64,000 nucleotides of DNA from Rudaeicoccus suwonensis (GCF_007829035.1 NZ_VIVQ01000001.1:2356001-2420000); one strand, 5' to 3'. Counted from the stretch's first letter, positions 38,756-48,646 are shown. Notes: generated from the sequence alone by a model not told the origin. Translations and numbers: made by a program.

Positions 38756-40825
38756 ATGACCGGATACTTCGTCACCGGTGGCACCGGGTTCATCGGTCGC
38801 CATGTGCTGCCGCGTCTGCTCGAAGCCGATCCGCAGGCCCAGATCCACGTGCTGGTGCGCTCCACCTCGGCCGAGCGGTTCACCCGCCTGATCGAGGACT
38901 GGCCCGGCAGCGACCGCATCCACCCGGTGATCGGCGACCTCACGGAGCCGCGCTTGGGTCTGCCGGGGCGCGACGGTCTGACCGGCATCAAACACGTGCT
39001 GCACCTCGGCGCGATCTACGACATGACCGCGGACGCCGACAGTCAGCAGCGCTCGAATGTCGACGGCACCGCCGCGGTGATCGCGTTCGCCAAGCGGCAC
39101 CGCGCCATGCTGCACCACGTCTCGTCGATCGCGGTCGCGGGCGACTACGCCGGGCGATTCACCGAGAACGACTTCGACAAGGGCCAAGGCTTCCCCTCGC
39201 CGTACCACCACACCAAATTCCTGGCCGAGCAACTGGTCCGGCAAACCGACGGCCTGTCCTGGCAGGTCTACCGCCCGGCGATCGTGGTCGGCGACTCCCG
39301 CACCGGCGAGATGGACAAGATCGACGGGCCGTACTACTTCTTCGGGGTGCTGCGCGAACTCGGCCGGATGCCGTCGGCGCTCCCGGTGCTGCTGCCCGAC
39401 CTGGGCGACACCAACATCGTGCCGGTCGACTACGTGGCCGACGCGCTGGTCGCCCTGATGCTGCGGCGCACCGCCGAGTCCGGCTCAGTGTGGCACCTGA
39501 CTGCTCCACGACCACAGACCACCACCGCGCTCTACAACGCGATCAAGCCCGCGTTCGACGGCCCGACGGCATACAACGTGGTGCCGCATCAGATGGTCCA
39601 GCCGCTGCTGGATCTGGGCCGCAAGTCCCCGCTGCGGCTGGGGCGCGACCTGCTGGTGCAGCAGCTCGGCATACCGGCCACCGTCGTCGATGTGATGCAT
39701 CTGCCCACCCGGTTCGCCTCGCGACAGACCCAGGCCGTGCTTCGACAGCACGGTGTCGAACTGCCGGCGCTGGCCGACTACGCCCCGCGACTGTTCGACT
39801 ACTGGGCCGCCAACCTCGACCCCGACCGGCACCGCCGCCCCGACCCGGCCGGCCCCCTTGTCGGCCGCCATGTCGTGATCACCGGTGGTTCAGCCGGCAT
39901 CGGCAAAGAGACTGCCCGCACGTGTGCCCGCAAGGGTGCTCGTGTGCTGATCGTGGCTCGCAAACTCGAGGAGCTCGAGGAGACCTGCGCCGAGCTGCGC
40001 GCCGAGGGCGGGGATGTGCACGCCTACCAGTGCGACATCACCGACCCCGACTCGGTGAGCCTGACGGTCAAGAAGATGCTCGAGGAACACGATCATGTCG
40101 ACGTCCTGGTCAACAACGCCGGGCGCTCGATCCGCCGTGCGACGCTGAACTCCACCGACCGGCTGCACGACTACGAGCGCACGATGGCGGTGAACTACTT
40201 CGGCGCCGTGCACATGACGCTCGAACTGCTGCCGCAGATGGCGCAGCGCCGCTTCGGCCGGATCGTCAACGTGTCGACGATCGGAGTGCTTGCCAAGGGC
40301 CCGCGGTTCGGGGCGTATGTCGCAAGCAAGGCCGCGCTCGACGCCTTCTCTGACGTGACCGCCGTCGAAACCGTCTCGCAGCACATCACTTTCACCAACA
40401 TCCACATGCCACTGGTGCGCACCAGGATGATCGCTCCGACGAAGACGTACGACCGGGTGGACGTCCTCACACCGGAGAAGGCTGCGGCGATCGTGGTGCG
40501 CGGCATCATCGAGCACCCCCGCCGGATCGACACCCCGCTGGGCAGCTTCGCGATCGTCAGCCATTTTCTGACGCCGTCGTTCACCGCCGCGCTGCAGCAC
40601 CAGATGTTCCTGATGTTCCCCGACTCCACCGCCGCCACCAAGGGCGCCTCGCACAGCGCCGACCGTGGTCAGGGCGGCTCGGGAATGGATTCGTTCGGTC
40701 TGCTGCTGGATGCGCGCGACGCGTTGCGCTCGACGCTAGGACCGGTCAACGACCTCGCGGAGAGCAGCGGGCTCGCGGGTAAGGTCCGCGACGGGCTGCG
40801 GCTGATCCCCGGAATCCACTGGTGA
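38756..40825 (+). CDS. Double short-chain dehydrogenase protein, fatty-acyl-CoA reductase-like
   Basis: A 689-residue protein with two Rossmann reductase domains. Residues 1-360 form an extended SDR (FVTGGTGFIGRHVLPRLLEAD, catalytic YHHTK, a VSSIAVAGDY region). Residues about 363-610 are a classical SDR (VVITGGSAGIGKETA, NNAGRSIRR, YVASKAAL). This layout matches mycobacterial AcrA1/FcrA-like acyl-CoA reductases that make fatty aldehydes or alcohols; a role in wax-type lipids is inference. GGGAG lies upstream of the ATG. It ends 82 nt from the convergent dapB. Confidence 0.87.
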   Translation: MTGYFVTGGTGFIGRHVLPRLLEADPQAQIHVLVRSTSAERFTRLIEDWPGSDRIHPVIGDLTEPRLGLPGRDGLTGIKHVLHLGAIYDMTADADSQQRSNVDGTAAVIAFAKRHRAMLHHVSSIAVAGDYAGRFTENDFDKGQGFPSPYHHTKFLAEQLVRQTDGLSWQVYRPAIVVGDSRTGEMDKIDGPYYFFGVLRELGRMPSALPVLLPDLGDTNIVPVDYVADALVALMLRRTAESGSVWHLTAPRPQTTTALYNAIKPAFDGPTAYNVVPHQMVQPLLDLGRKSPLRLGRDLLVQQLGIPATVVDVMHLPTRFASRQTQAVLRQHGVELPALADYAPRLFDYWAANLDPDRHRRPDPAGPLVGRHVVITGGSAGIGKETARTCARKGARVLIVARKLEELEETCAELRAEGGDVHAYQCDITDPDSVSLTVKKMLEEHDHVDVLVNNAGRSIRRATLNSTDRLHDYERTMAVNYFGAVHMTLELLPQMAQRRFGRIVNVSTIGVLAKGPRFGAYVASKAALDAFSDVTAVETVSQHITFTNIHMPLVRTRMIAPTKTYDRVDVLTPEKAAAIVVRGIIEHPRRIDTPLGSFAIVSHFLTPSFTAALQHQMFLMFPDSTAATKGASHSADRGQGGSGMDSFGLLLDARDALRSTLGPVNDLAESSGLAGKVRDGLRLIPGIHW

Positions 40826-40907
40826 GCGGAAGGTCTGCCGGGTTTCTCTCGGACGGCGGCCGACCAATCGACCCGTCTCGTCGCGCGGAACGAAACCCAG
40901 ACGGCGA

Positions 40908-41720
40908 TCACGCCAATCCGAGGTAGTTCTCCAAGCCGACAGTGAGGCCCGGATGCGAGCCGACCGCGCGCACGCCGGCGAGGACACCGGGCATGAAACT
41001 GGTGCGCTCGAACGAGTCGTGCCGGATCGTCAACGCCTCCCCCTCGGCGCCGAGGTCGACCTCTTGATGTGCCACCCGACCGCGCAATCGCAGCGCATGC
41101 ACCGGTATGCCGTCCACTGTCGCGCCGCGAGCGCCGTCCGGGTCGGACTGCGTCGCGTCGGGCACCGGTCCGAGCCCGGCTTCGGCGCGGGCAGCGGCGA
41201 TGATCGAGGCGGTCCGGGCGGCGGTGCCCGATGGAGCGTCGACCTTGGCGGGGTGGTGCATCTCGACGATCTCGACGGATTCGTAGAACGGTGCGGCCTG
41301 CCGGGCGAACGACATCATCAACAGCGCACCGATGGCGAAGTTCGGCGCGATGAGCACTCCTACCGAATCATGTTGTGCGAGAAGACTTTCCAGAGAAGCG
41401 AGGCGCTCGGCGTTCCAGCCGGTCGTCCCCACGACGGCGTGCACCCCAAGCTCGACGCAGTGGGCGACATTGCCCATCGAGGCGTCCGGCACGCTGAACT
41501 CGACCGCCACGTCGGCCCCGTGCAACTCGCCGAGATCGTCGCCCGCGTCATACCGGCCCACAAGGTCGAGATCAGGCGCCGCGTCAACTGCCGCGCAGGC
41601 CTGGCTGCCCATCCGCCCGGAGGCACCGATCACGACCACGCGCAGGGATGGACTCAACGGGTCAACACTCACCCGGGTCAGCGTAGACGGCGATTGCTCC
41701 GTCGGCCTGCCGACGCCCAC
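40908..41720 (-). CDS. dapB: 4-hydroxy-tetrahydrodipicolinate reductase
   Basis: DapB reduces the DapA product in diaminopimelate/lysine synthesis. The protein has the NAD(P)-binding core VVIGASGRMGSQ, GTTGWN and the substrate loop with EMHHPAKVDAPSGTA (catalytic His and Lys). GTG starts are possible at 41720 (270 residues, with an AGGTG site upstream) and at 41672 (254 residues, closer to the family length but without a good ribosome site). I keep the longer start. It faces the divergent DHA2 exporter gene. Confidence 0.93.
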   Translation of the reverse strand: MGVGRPTEQSPSTLTRVSVDPLSPSLRVVVIGASGRMGSQACAAVDAAPDLDLVGRYDAGDDLGELHGADVAVEFSVPDASMGNVAHCVELGVHAVVGTTGWNAERLASLESLLAQHDSVGVLIAPNFAIGALLMMSFARQAAPFYESVEIVEMHHPAKVDAPSGTAARTASIIAAARAEAGLGPVPDATQSDPDGARGATVDGIPVHALRLRGRVAHQEVDLGAEGEALTIRHDSFERTSFMPGVLAGVRAVGSHPGLTVGLENYLGLA

Positions 41721-41862
41721 GTGCGGACACCTGCGGCAGGGGGCGGACGACGGCCACGAGAGCGGCGACGAAGACGATCAGCTTCGACGTCGGTCCGGAT
41801 CGTGGTCGACCGTTCCAGTCCTCGGACCTCCGACGGCCATGAGAATCGGTCTGCTATATTTG

Positions 41863-41875
41863 TTACCTAAGCTAA
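41863..41875. promoter_or_regulatory. Candidate operator: imperfect palindrome upstream of DHA2 exporter
   Basis: TTACCTAAGCTAA reads TTAsCTwAGsTAA on both strands and sits just after an AT-rich TATATT (41855-41860) that could be a -10 box. It lies 72 nt before the exporter start. MarR- or TetR-type repressors often bind such sites in front of drug exporters. No regulator gene lies next to it in the window. Confidence 0.5.
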
Positions 41876-41946
41876 TTACCCGTCACCTGGGCAGCCTCCG
41901 ACACACTCGACGCACACCCTGACGTAGATACGAAAGCCGAACGACT

Positions 41947-43788
41947 GTGACAGAACCACTCGTCCCGCCATCCGAAGAACGGCGCCAGCGCACCCGCCGG
42001 CGTCGTTATGAGGCAGACCACCCGCGTTACAAGTGGGTGGCGCTGTCCAACACCACCCTTGGCGTGCTGATGGCCACCATCAACTCCTCGATCGTGATCA
42101 TCTCGCTGCCGGCGATCTTCCGCGGCATCAAGCTGGACCCGCTCGGAGCCGGAAACATCAGCTACCTGTTGTGGACGCTGATGGGCTTCCTGGTGGTGTC
42201 CGCCGTGCTGGTGGTCGCACTCGGACGACTGGGCGACATGTATGGCCGGGTCAAGATCTACAACCTCGGCTTCGTGGTCTTCACCGTCGCATCGGTGTTG
42301 CTGTCTCTCGACCCGTTCTCCGGTGGCGGCGGAGCGATGTGGATCATCCTCGGCCGCATCATCCAGGGTGTCGGCGGAGCGATGCTCATGGCCAACTCGG
42401 CCGCCATCCTGACCGATGCCTTCCCTGCCACCGAGCGCGGAATGGCGTTGGGAATCAACCAGGTTGCCGCGATCGCCGGCTCGTTCCTCGGTCTGATCAT
42501 CGGTGGCGTGCTGTCGCAGTGGGACTGGCGCGCGGTCTTCTGGGTCAGCGTGCCGATCGGCATCCTCGGCACGATCTGGGCTTACAAGTCGCTGCACGAA
42601 CTCGGCACCTCCCGCGGAGGGAGCCTCGACATACCCGGCAACATCACCTTCGCTGTGGGCGTCACCGCGATCCTTGTCGCCATCACCTACGGCATCCAGC
42701 CGTATGGCGGTCACACGATGGGCTGGACCAACCCGTGGGTGCTGGCCGGGCTGATCGGCGGGGCGCTGGTGCTGGTGGCCTTCTGCTTCATCGAGACCCG
42801 CGCCAAGGACCCGATGTTCTCGATGAGCCTGTTCAAGATCAAGGCCTTCAGCGCCGGCAACTTCGCTGGTCTCCTCGCCTCGATCGGCCGAGGTGGCATG
42901 CAGTTCATGCTCATCATCTGGCTCCAGGGCATCTGGCTGCCGCTGCGCGGTTACAGCTACGAATCGACCCCGTTGTGGGCCGGCATCTTCCTGTTGCCAC
43001 TGACCGCCGGCTTCCTGATCGCCGGTCCGGCGTCGGGCTACCTGTCGGACCGTTTCGGCGCACGCGCCTTCGCCAGCGGCGGCCTGCTGATCAACGCCGC
43101 GACCTTCATCGGCCTGGTGCTGATCCCGGTCGACTTCTCGTACTGGATCTTCGCGACGCTGCTGTTCCTCAACGGCATCGGCTCGGGCATGTTCTCCGCG
43201 CCGAACACCACGGCGATCATGAACTCCGTCCCCGCCAACCAACGCGGCGCGGCCTCCGGCATGCGAGCGACCTTCTTCAATGCGGGCACCTCACTGTCGA
43301 TCGGCATCTTCTTCTCGCTGATGATCGTCGGCCTGTCACAGCACCTGCCGAACGCGATGCGCACCGGTCTGATCGCCCAGCACGTGCCCGCGGATGTGGC
43401 CGGCCAGGTGGCGTCGTTGCCGCCGGTCGGGTCGATGTTCGCAGCCTTCCTGGGCTTCAACCCGATCGAGAGCATCCTGAAACCGACGGGTGTCTTCGCA
43501 CACATGGATCCGAGCAACGTGCAGACGCTCACCGGCAAGGAGTTCTTCCCGCACCTGCTGTCCGGTCCGTTCCACGACGGTCTGGTCGTGGTCTTCGGCG
43601 CCGCCGCGATCATGATGATCGTCGCCGCGATCGCCAGTCTGCTGCGCGGCAGCAAATACGTGCACGAGGACGGTTCCGACGTCGACGCGGATGACGCTCC
43701 GAGCGACTCCGACGGTCCGCAGACCGATGCGCCCGTCGACGGCCCGGCCGCCGACGACGCACTCGCGGACGCCGGTCAGCGCGCCTGA
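41947..43788 (+). CDS. MFS drug exporter, DHA2 (EmrB/QacA) family, 14 TM
   Basis: A 613-residue drug:H+ antiporter with 14 predicted membrane segments. Family motifs are the TM1 region LGVLMATINSSIVIISLPAI, loop 2-3 LGRLGDMYGRVK and the TM5 motif GSFLGLIIGGVLSQWDWRAVFW. A charged Asp-rich cytoplasmic tail follows the last helix. The GTG at 41947 gives a basic N-terminal tail before TM1. The upstream palindrome suggests regulated expression. Substrates cannot be inferred. Confidence 0.9.
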   Translation: MTEPLVPPSEERRQRTRRRRYEADHPRYKWVALSNTTLGVLMATINSSIVIISLPAIFRGIKLDPLGAGNISYLLWTLMGFLVVSAVLVVALGRLGDMYGRVKIYNLGFVVFTVASVLLSLDPFSGGGGAMWIILGRIIQGVGGAMLMANSAAILTDAFPATERGMALGINQVAAIAGSFLGLIIGGVLSQWDWRAVFWVSVPIGILGTIWAYKSLHELGTSRGGSLDIPGNITFAVGVTAILVAITYGIQPYGGHTMGWTNPWVLAGLIGGALVLVAFCFIETRAKDPMFSMSLFKIKAFSAGNFAGLLASIGRGGMQFMLIIWLQGIWLPLRGYSYESTPLWAGIFLLPLTAGFLIAGPASGYLSDRFGARAFASGGLLINAATFIGLVLIPVDFSYWIFATLLFLNGIGSGMFSAPNTTAIMNSVPANQRGAASGMRATFFNAGTSLSIGIFFSLMIVGLSQHLPNAMRTGLIAQHVPADVAGQVASLPPVGSMFAAFLGFNPIESILKPTGVFAHMDPSNVQTLTGKEFFPHLLSGPFHDGLVVVFGAAAIMMIVAAIASLLRGSKYVHEDGSDVDADDAPSDSDGPQTDAPVDGPAADDALADAGQRA

Positions 43789-43793
43789 CTACA

Positions 43794-44930
43794 GTGCCAG
43801 GAGTGTCTCCGCTCAGTGCATCCTCCTGGCTGACCGCCTGGACGTTCTCACCATTCGGTGTCGTCCTCGCGATCATCCTCCTCGTCCCGTATGTCGCAGG
43901 TCTTCTCGCGGCGCGGCGCCGCGGCCACTCCTGGCCGTGGTGGCGCACTGCGTCCTACCTGGTGCTCGGAGTCGGCACCCTGCTCTACGTGACGTGCGGC
44001 CCGGTCGGTGTCTACCGGGACACCTTCTTCTGGATGTTCGCCGCCCAGGTGGCGGTCGTCGGGTCGGTCACGCCGGCCGGTCTGGCCATTGGTGACCCGA
44101 TCGGGTTGTTCAGTGCCGCCACGGGTCGCACCGACACGTGGGTGCACCGCGCCGTGCGCAGCCCGGTCGCACGCTTCTTCATGTTTCCCCTGGTCAGCAC
44201 GGCACTGGATCTCGGCGGGATCCTTGCGGTCTTCTACACCGGCTACGCCAAGGCGGCCATCGACTCAGACCTCGTCGGGGCCCTGCTGCTGTTGCAACTG
44301 CTGTTCGTGGGGCTCATCTTTGTGCTGCCGGTGCTCGCGGACGATCTTCTTCCCCGGTGGGCGACGCCGCCGGTGCGCACCTTCCTGGCATTCCTCGACG
44401 GCCTGGTGGACGCGATCCCTGGCGTCCTGCTGATGACCGCGAATTCACTTCTGGTGCCATCATTTCCGGGCTTCTCCGAGCACGCTGCCCATCTGCGCGA
44501 CGGCATCAGCGCCTCGCTCGACCAGCAGTACGCCGGTGGCGCTCTGCTCGTCGTGGCCGAGACGATCGGGCTGCCGATGCTCGGCGCGGTCTTCGCCGAG
44601 TGGCTGCGCGCCGATGCCGCCGAAGCGCGCGCAGCGGATGCCCTGCTGGATGCACGAGACGCCGCCGATGCCGCTGCAGCGGCCGGTGGGATCACGAGGT
44701 CCGGCAGTTCGAGGATGTCCGGCAGTTCGAGCCGCTCGGGCGATCCGGGTTCCGGGCCACGCATGCCGGGCGGCGCGGGCGTCGACAGCGATGCTCCGGA
44801 CCTGCCGGAGCCGGATGCCGCTGCGCCGCCTGAGTCCGCGCCCGCGGGCGCACAGCAGCCGTGGTGGCTGACCGATCCGCGGATGGCCGACCGCTTCGGC
44901 CATTCCCGGCATGATCCCGACAGCCCATGA
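43794..44930 (+). CDS. Cytochrome c oxidase assembly factor CtaG-like membrane protein
   Basis: A 378-residue polytopic protein of the caa3_CtaG type (six to eight membrane segments, ASYLVLGVGTLLYVTCGPVG, FMFPLVSTALDLGG, GLVDAIPGVLLM), linked to copper delivery or assembly of cytochrome oxidase. The last 85 residues are a low-complexity Ser/Gly/Asp/Pro tail with RSGSSRMSGSSSRSG. It starts 5 nt after the exporter stop and overlaps the next gene by 4 nt. GTG at 43794 or 43803 could be the start. Confidence 0.83.
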   Translation: MPGVSPLSASSWLTAWTFSPFGVVLAIILLVPYVAGLLAARRRGHSWPWWRTASYLVLGVGTLLYVTCGPVGVYRDTFFWMFAAQVAVVGSVTPAGLAIGDPIGLFSAATGRTDTWVHRAVRSPVARFFMFPLVSTALDLGGILAVFYTGYAKAAIDSDLVGALLLLQLLFVGLIFVLPVLADDLLPRWATPPVRTFLAFLDGLVDAIPGVLLMTANSLLVPSFPGFSEHAAHLRDGISASLDQQYAGGALLVVAETIGLPMLGAVFAEWLRADAAEARAADALLDARDAADAAAAAGGITRSGSSRMSGSSSRSGDPGSGPRMPGGAGVDSDAPDLPEPDAAAPPESAPAGAQQPWWLTDPRMADRFGHSRHDPDSP

Positions 44931-45595
44931 CAGGACTGCTCGACAGCTGGGTCCGCGCGATCACTGAGCTGTCACCGACGGCCGATCCCGCGCAAGCTCG
45001 GCGCGATGGTGAAGGCCTGCTGTTGCGCTGGAACGAAGGCCACCGCAGCTATCACACCGCCCAGCACCTGAACGAGGTGCTGAGCGCGCTCAACCTCCTC
45101 GGTGGCGCCGATCGGCCGGCTGAGCGAGCCCTGGCGACCCTCGCTGCCTGGTTGCACGACGCCGTGTATGACGTGACCGCCGAAGCCGGCGCCAGCGAAC
45201 GCGCCAGCGCCACTCTTGCGACCGCCGTCCTGACCGGACTCGGCTGCCGGGAGGACATCGCGACCGCAGTCGAGCAGCTGATCCTGATGACGACCACCCA
45301 CCAGAGCCGGTCGGCGGATCCGGTCGGGGATGCCCTTCACGACGCCGACCTGTGGATCCTTGCTGCTCCGATGCCGCGGTTTCGGCAGTACTGCGAGCAG
45401 GTGCGAACCGAATACCGGCACGTTCCGGACCCGGCCTACGCCGAAGCACGCACCGGCATACTGTGCGCTCTGGTCGATCGGGCAGACGTCTACCGCACCG
45501 CTCGCGCCCGCGAGGAGTGGACCGCGGCCGCCCGCAGCAACGTCGCGAGCGAGCTACGGTCACTCAGCACGCTCCTGCCTGACCGCGCACGCTGA
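44927..45595 (+). CDS. HD-domain metal-dependent hydrolase
   Basis: A 222-residue predicted phosphohydrolase. The HD-type ligands are visible in NEGHRSYHTAQHL (His), AAWLHDAVYD (HD) and the later HDADLWIL Asp. Proteins of this kind are often annotated as HD superfamily metal-dependent phosphohydrolases of unknown substrate. It starts in the ATGA overlap with the CtaG-like gene, so the two are translationally coupled. Confidence 0.85.
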   Translation: MTGLLDSWVRAITELSPTADPAQARRDGEGLLLRWNEGHRSYHTAQHLNEVLSALNLLGGADRPAERALATLAAWLHDAVYDVTAEAGASERASATLATAVLTGLGCREDIATAVEQLILMTTTHQSRSADPVGDALHDADLWILAAPMPRFRQYCEQVRTEYRHVPDPAYAEARTGILCALVDRADVYRTARAREEWTAAARSNVASELRSLSTLLPDRAR

Positions 45596-45625
45596 TCCGG
45601 GCATCACTCCAGCGGCGGGAGTCAC

Positions 45626-46234
45626 TCAGATTCCGGCGACATTGAGCACACTGTAGATGCCGAGGCAGGTCATCACGACGGCCGCGATCCGGGTGATCCA
45701 CACCATCGGCAGCACCTTGAGCAGGGTCTTGCCGCCGAGCATCGCGAGCAGGGCGACACACCACAACGCGACGACCGCACCGATGCCGACCGACACCGGA
45801 TTGCCATACCGGGCAGCGAGATTGGCAGTGAGGATCTGCGTGAGATCGCCCCATTCGGCTACCAGGATGATGCCGAAACCGACCGAGGAGACCTTCCAGA
45901 AACCCGCACCGTCAGGTATGCCGTCCGCCTCGGCTTCCTCCTTCGCCTCGACCTGATCCTGGTCTTCTGTGCCTTCGCGCCAGATCAGGAAAGCGCCGAG
46001 GAAGAACAGCACGGCAACGACGGCCTCGACAAGGCGGTGCGGCAGCAGGGTCAGCACCGACCCTGCTGCGACGGCGATGACGACGTGAACGAGGAATGCG
46101 CTCGCCACGCCGGCGAAGACCCAGCGCCACGGGAATCTGGTGCCGAGCACAAGGCTGGCGATGGCGGTCTTGTCTGGCAGTTCACCGACGAAGATGAGTG
46201 CGAAGGTAGCTGCGATGACACTGATGTCGATCAC
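45626..46234 (-). CDS. TMEM165/GDT1 family cation transporter
   Basis: A 202-residue membrane protein with six predicted segments and two family signatures, GELPDKTAIAS near the start and AEWGDLTQI in the second half, in the ExGD[KR]-type pattern. Members export Mn2+ (bacterial MneA-type) or Ca2+. An acidic loop lies between the two halves. It is convergent with the HD hydrolase gene. The cation is not determinable here and I found no manganese riboswitch upstream. Confidence 0.87.
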   Translation of the reverse strand: MIDISVIAATFALIFVGELPDKTAIASLVLGTRFPWRWVFAGVASAFLVHVVIAVAAGSVLTLLPHRLVEAVVAVLFFLGAFLIWREGTEDQDQVEAKEEAEADGIPDGAGFWKVSSVGFGIILVAEWGDLTQILTANLAARYGNPVSVGIGAVVALWCVALLAMLGGKTLLKVLPMVWITRIAAVVMTCLGIYSVLNVAGI

Positions 46235-46651
46235 GAGTCGTGGTCCTTGCGGTCAGGACGGCAACAGCTCGAGCGACTCCACGGAATCCGGGCGACGTCG
46301 AACCGCAGCCGAGATGGCTGATGGTCCGAACGTCTCGTCCAGCCGGTAAACCGGCCCTGAGCACCGGGCCGCATCAGCAGCCAGTATGTCGACACTCAGT
46401 GAGGGGACTACTCCCGTTCGCGCGGCCAACGATATCGGAGACCCGCCAGCTCCGCACATTCGCGCACCGTCGTGGCCGTCGACCGGGTCGGCAATCTCGG
46501 ACGAGCCGTCGCTGTCGACCTGGCAGGCGATGCCGTTTTGGCGCTCCTACAACGACAGGTTGTGCCATGTCACCGCGGTACGGAACACTCCTCCAGGATC
46601 CGCCCCTCCACGTCCCCTGAGGGGCAGCCCAGCGGAACCGCGCGCTCCCGG
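46235..46651. other. 417-nt gap with no supportable gene
   Basis: Open frames here are short and lack ribosome sites or family resemblance on both strands. I see no strong inverted repeat. Part of the stretch must hold the promoter of the GDT1-type gene. Confidence 0.5.
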
Positions 46652-47740
46652 TCAGCGGCCTATCGGCACCAGATAGGAGGCGTCGCCGGCGAGCACTGTC
46701 GGTCGTCCGGAATCCGGAATCGACAGCAACACCGTGACGCCGGTGCGCCGGTCGATCTGCGACTTGGGCTTACCGTCATCACCCTCCGCGGCCGCGGAAT
46801 CCTTTGAGAGAACGACGTGCCCGTCCGTCTTCGAGGTCGCCGTGACCGCGCAGTCGAGCGTGAGGAAGCCCAACGTCACCGTGCCGGCTCGCACCAGACG
46901 CAGTGCCGGTGTGCCGACGACGACGGCGGTTGCCGGGTCGGTGTCCACCGGACTCCCCCACGGTCGGCATGCCGAGCTGATGTTCATGCCCTTCTGCCCG
47001 CTCGATCCCACGCCGTTGCGGTAGTCGGTCAGCGGACCGGCGTCTGCGAATTCACCGGTGTCCCCGGTACGGATCGCCGAGATGACCGCCGGCACGGCAT
47101 TAGCCGCCGCCTGGCGCTGTGCCTTGGTCAGAATGGTAGGTGCCGGATTCGGCCTCGGCAGCGCGCTCAGTCGCACCCCACCGATCGATGCGGTGAGCCG
47201 CCATCCCGTCGTGTGTCCTGCTGCCTGCGTCGGCACCATCAGTCGAAGACTACCCATGTCAGCGGTGGCACTCCCACCATCGCTACGCGAGGCACTGGCA
47301 GACACGCTTGTCGTGTGCGCCGCCAGCCAGACAGCCGGTGCCTGGCCGTCGTCGGCGCGGGCGGCGGTGCTGCCGAAGGCGCTGACGACCTGTGTTGTGA
47401 ACGGCGCTGCGTCGTGCGTTCCGGCCGACTTCTTGTAGCGAGTCGAATAGATGTCGCCGGCCAGCGCGACTCCGGAATCCGCTGAGGCCCAAGCCCTTTC
47501 GTCATACGGTGGCTGTGAAGCCCGATCGATCGCGGCGTTGTTGCGCAGGTCGTAGTCAGCTGCGATGGCCTTCGCCTGCGCAAGCGTCACCACGGCGGGC
47601 GCGGCGCTCGTCGGCGACGTCGCCGACGGTTGGGGTGCTGCACTTATGCCATCACCACAACCAGTCAGCAGCGCGCCGGAGACGCAGACGGCGACCGTGG
47701 TGGCGGCAATGGGCAAGATGAAGCGAAGCTGCGAGCGCAT
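46652..47740 (-). CDS. Putative lipoprotein of unknown function
   Basis: A 362-residue secreted protein. Residues 1-27 are a signal peptide with lipobox LLTGC, so Cys28 is the likely lipidated residue and the protein is anchored outside the membrane. A Ser/Thr/Pro/Ala linker follows. The body has no motif I recognise and looks beta-rich. The ATG at 47740 puts the signal peptide at the start; a longer open frame is not supported. It is separated from neighbours by about 210 nt upstream. Confidence 0.78.
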   Translation of the reverse strand: MRSQLRFILPIAATTVAVCVSGALLTGCGDGISAAPQPSATSPTSAAPAVVTLAQAKAIAADYDLRNNAAIDRASQPPYDERAWASADSGVALAGDIYSTRYKKSAGTHDAAPFTTQVVSAFGSTAARADDGQAPAVWLAAHTTSVSASASRSDGGSATADMGSLRLMVPTQAAGHTTGWRLTASIGGVRLSALPRPNPAPTILTKAQRQAAANAVPAVISAIRTGDTGEFADAGPLTDYRNGVGSSGQKGMNISSACRPWGSPVDTDPATAVVVGTPALRLVRAGTVTLGFLTLDCAVTATSKTDGHVVLSKDSAAAEGDDGKPKSQIDRRTGVTVLLSIPDSGRPTVLAGDASYLVPIGR

Positions 47741-47950
47741 GAGAGTCCTGACGGTCGACGTGACGAGGGTCGTGCGGCAGCCGTGGCATTCGCACGGATC
47801 CGACCATCGCATCGGCGCTTTCCGCAGCGCAGAAGTTATCCACAACTCGTCCAGGGGACCGGCATCCTCCATGCAATGTGTGGCGTCGCATGGACCGCGA
47901 TCTCGTCTCAGGTGGAGACATGCGGCCTGCGGCCACCGCGGCGATACGGC

Positions 47951-48646
47951 CTAGGCGGGTTTGCGCGCGCGTACCAGGAGGCTGACGCCGGGCAGACTCT
48001 TGACCGGGAGGTACCGCTCGAGGGCGATGACACCGTACAGCGCTGTGTTGACCAGTGGGTTGAGGTCGTCGAGGTCGCTGCCCGTGGACTTCTTGCGCCG
48101 CCAGGCGGCGACGGGGCGCAGCAGGACGTTCCACGACTGGCAGGACTCGATCTCGAAACCGCCCCGCGTGAGCACCCCGAGCAGCGTCTCGCGGGTGTAG
48201 CGACGCACGTGATCGACGGCGACGTCATGCTCGGACCACAGCGCCGGGTCGGCCGGCACCGCGACCAGGAAGGTCGCGCCGGGCTTCAGCGCCCGGAAGA
48301 CGCCGGCGACAGCGGCGTCGTCATCCGGAATGTGCTCCAGCACGTCGAACGCGACAACCAGATCCGCGGAGTCGTCCGCGACCGGCAGGAAGCACGCGTC
48401 CGCTCGCAACACCGGCAGGCCCCGCTCGGCCGCGACCTCGGCCCCCTCCGCGCCATACTCGACCGGCACGGCGTGCCAGCCGGCCTTGACCAGCACCCGG
48501 GTGTTGCCGCCGCCTGCCGCGCCCACGTCGACCGCCAGGCCCGGCGCCATGCCCTTGATCGCGGTGGCGAGCAGATTACGGCGCTCGCGATACCACCAGT
48601 GCTTGTCCTCCAAGCGGGCGAGCTTGCGGATCTCGGTTGCTTCCAC
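47951..48646 (-). CDS. Class I SAM-dependent methyltransferase
   Basis: A 231-residue Rossmann-fold methyltransferase. The SAM-binding motif I is VDVGAAGGGNTRVL, motif II/IV region LVVAFDVLEHIPDDDAAV, and the rest matches Methyltransf_11/23-type proteins acting on small molecules or sugars (DKHWWYRERRNLL at the start is often seen in glycan-related members). Substrate is unknown. It is followed on the left by a 210-nt gap that shows nothing recognisable. Confidence 0.83.
   Translation of the reverse strand: MEATEIRKLARLEDKHWWYRERRNLLATAIKGMAPGLAVDVGAAGGGNTRVLVKAGWHAVPVEYGAEGAEVAAERGLPVLRADACFLPVADDSADLVVAFDVLEHIPDDDAAVAGVFRALKPGATFLVAVPADPALWSEHDVAVDHVRRYTRETLLGVLTRGGFEIESCQSWNVLLRPVAAWRRKKSTGSDLDDLNPLVNTALYGVIALERYLPVKSLPGVSLLVRARKPA

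Noticed and set aside
46253-46459. A 68-codon minus-strand frame in the gap before the lipoprotein gene
   Set aside because: It is short, has no ribosome site and resembles no family; upstream its frame is closed by a stop at 46549.
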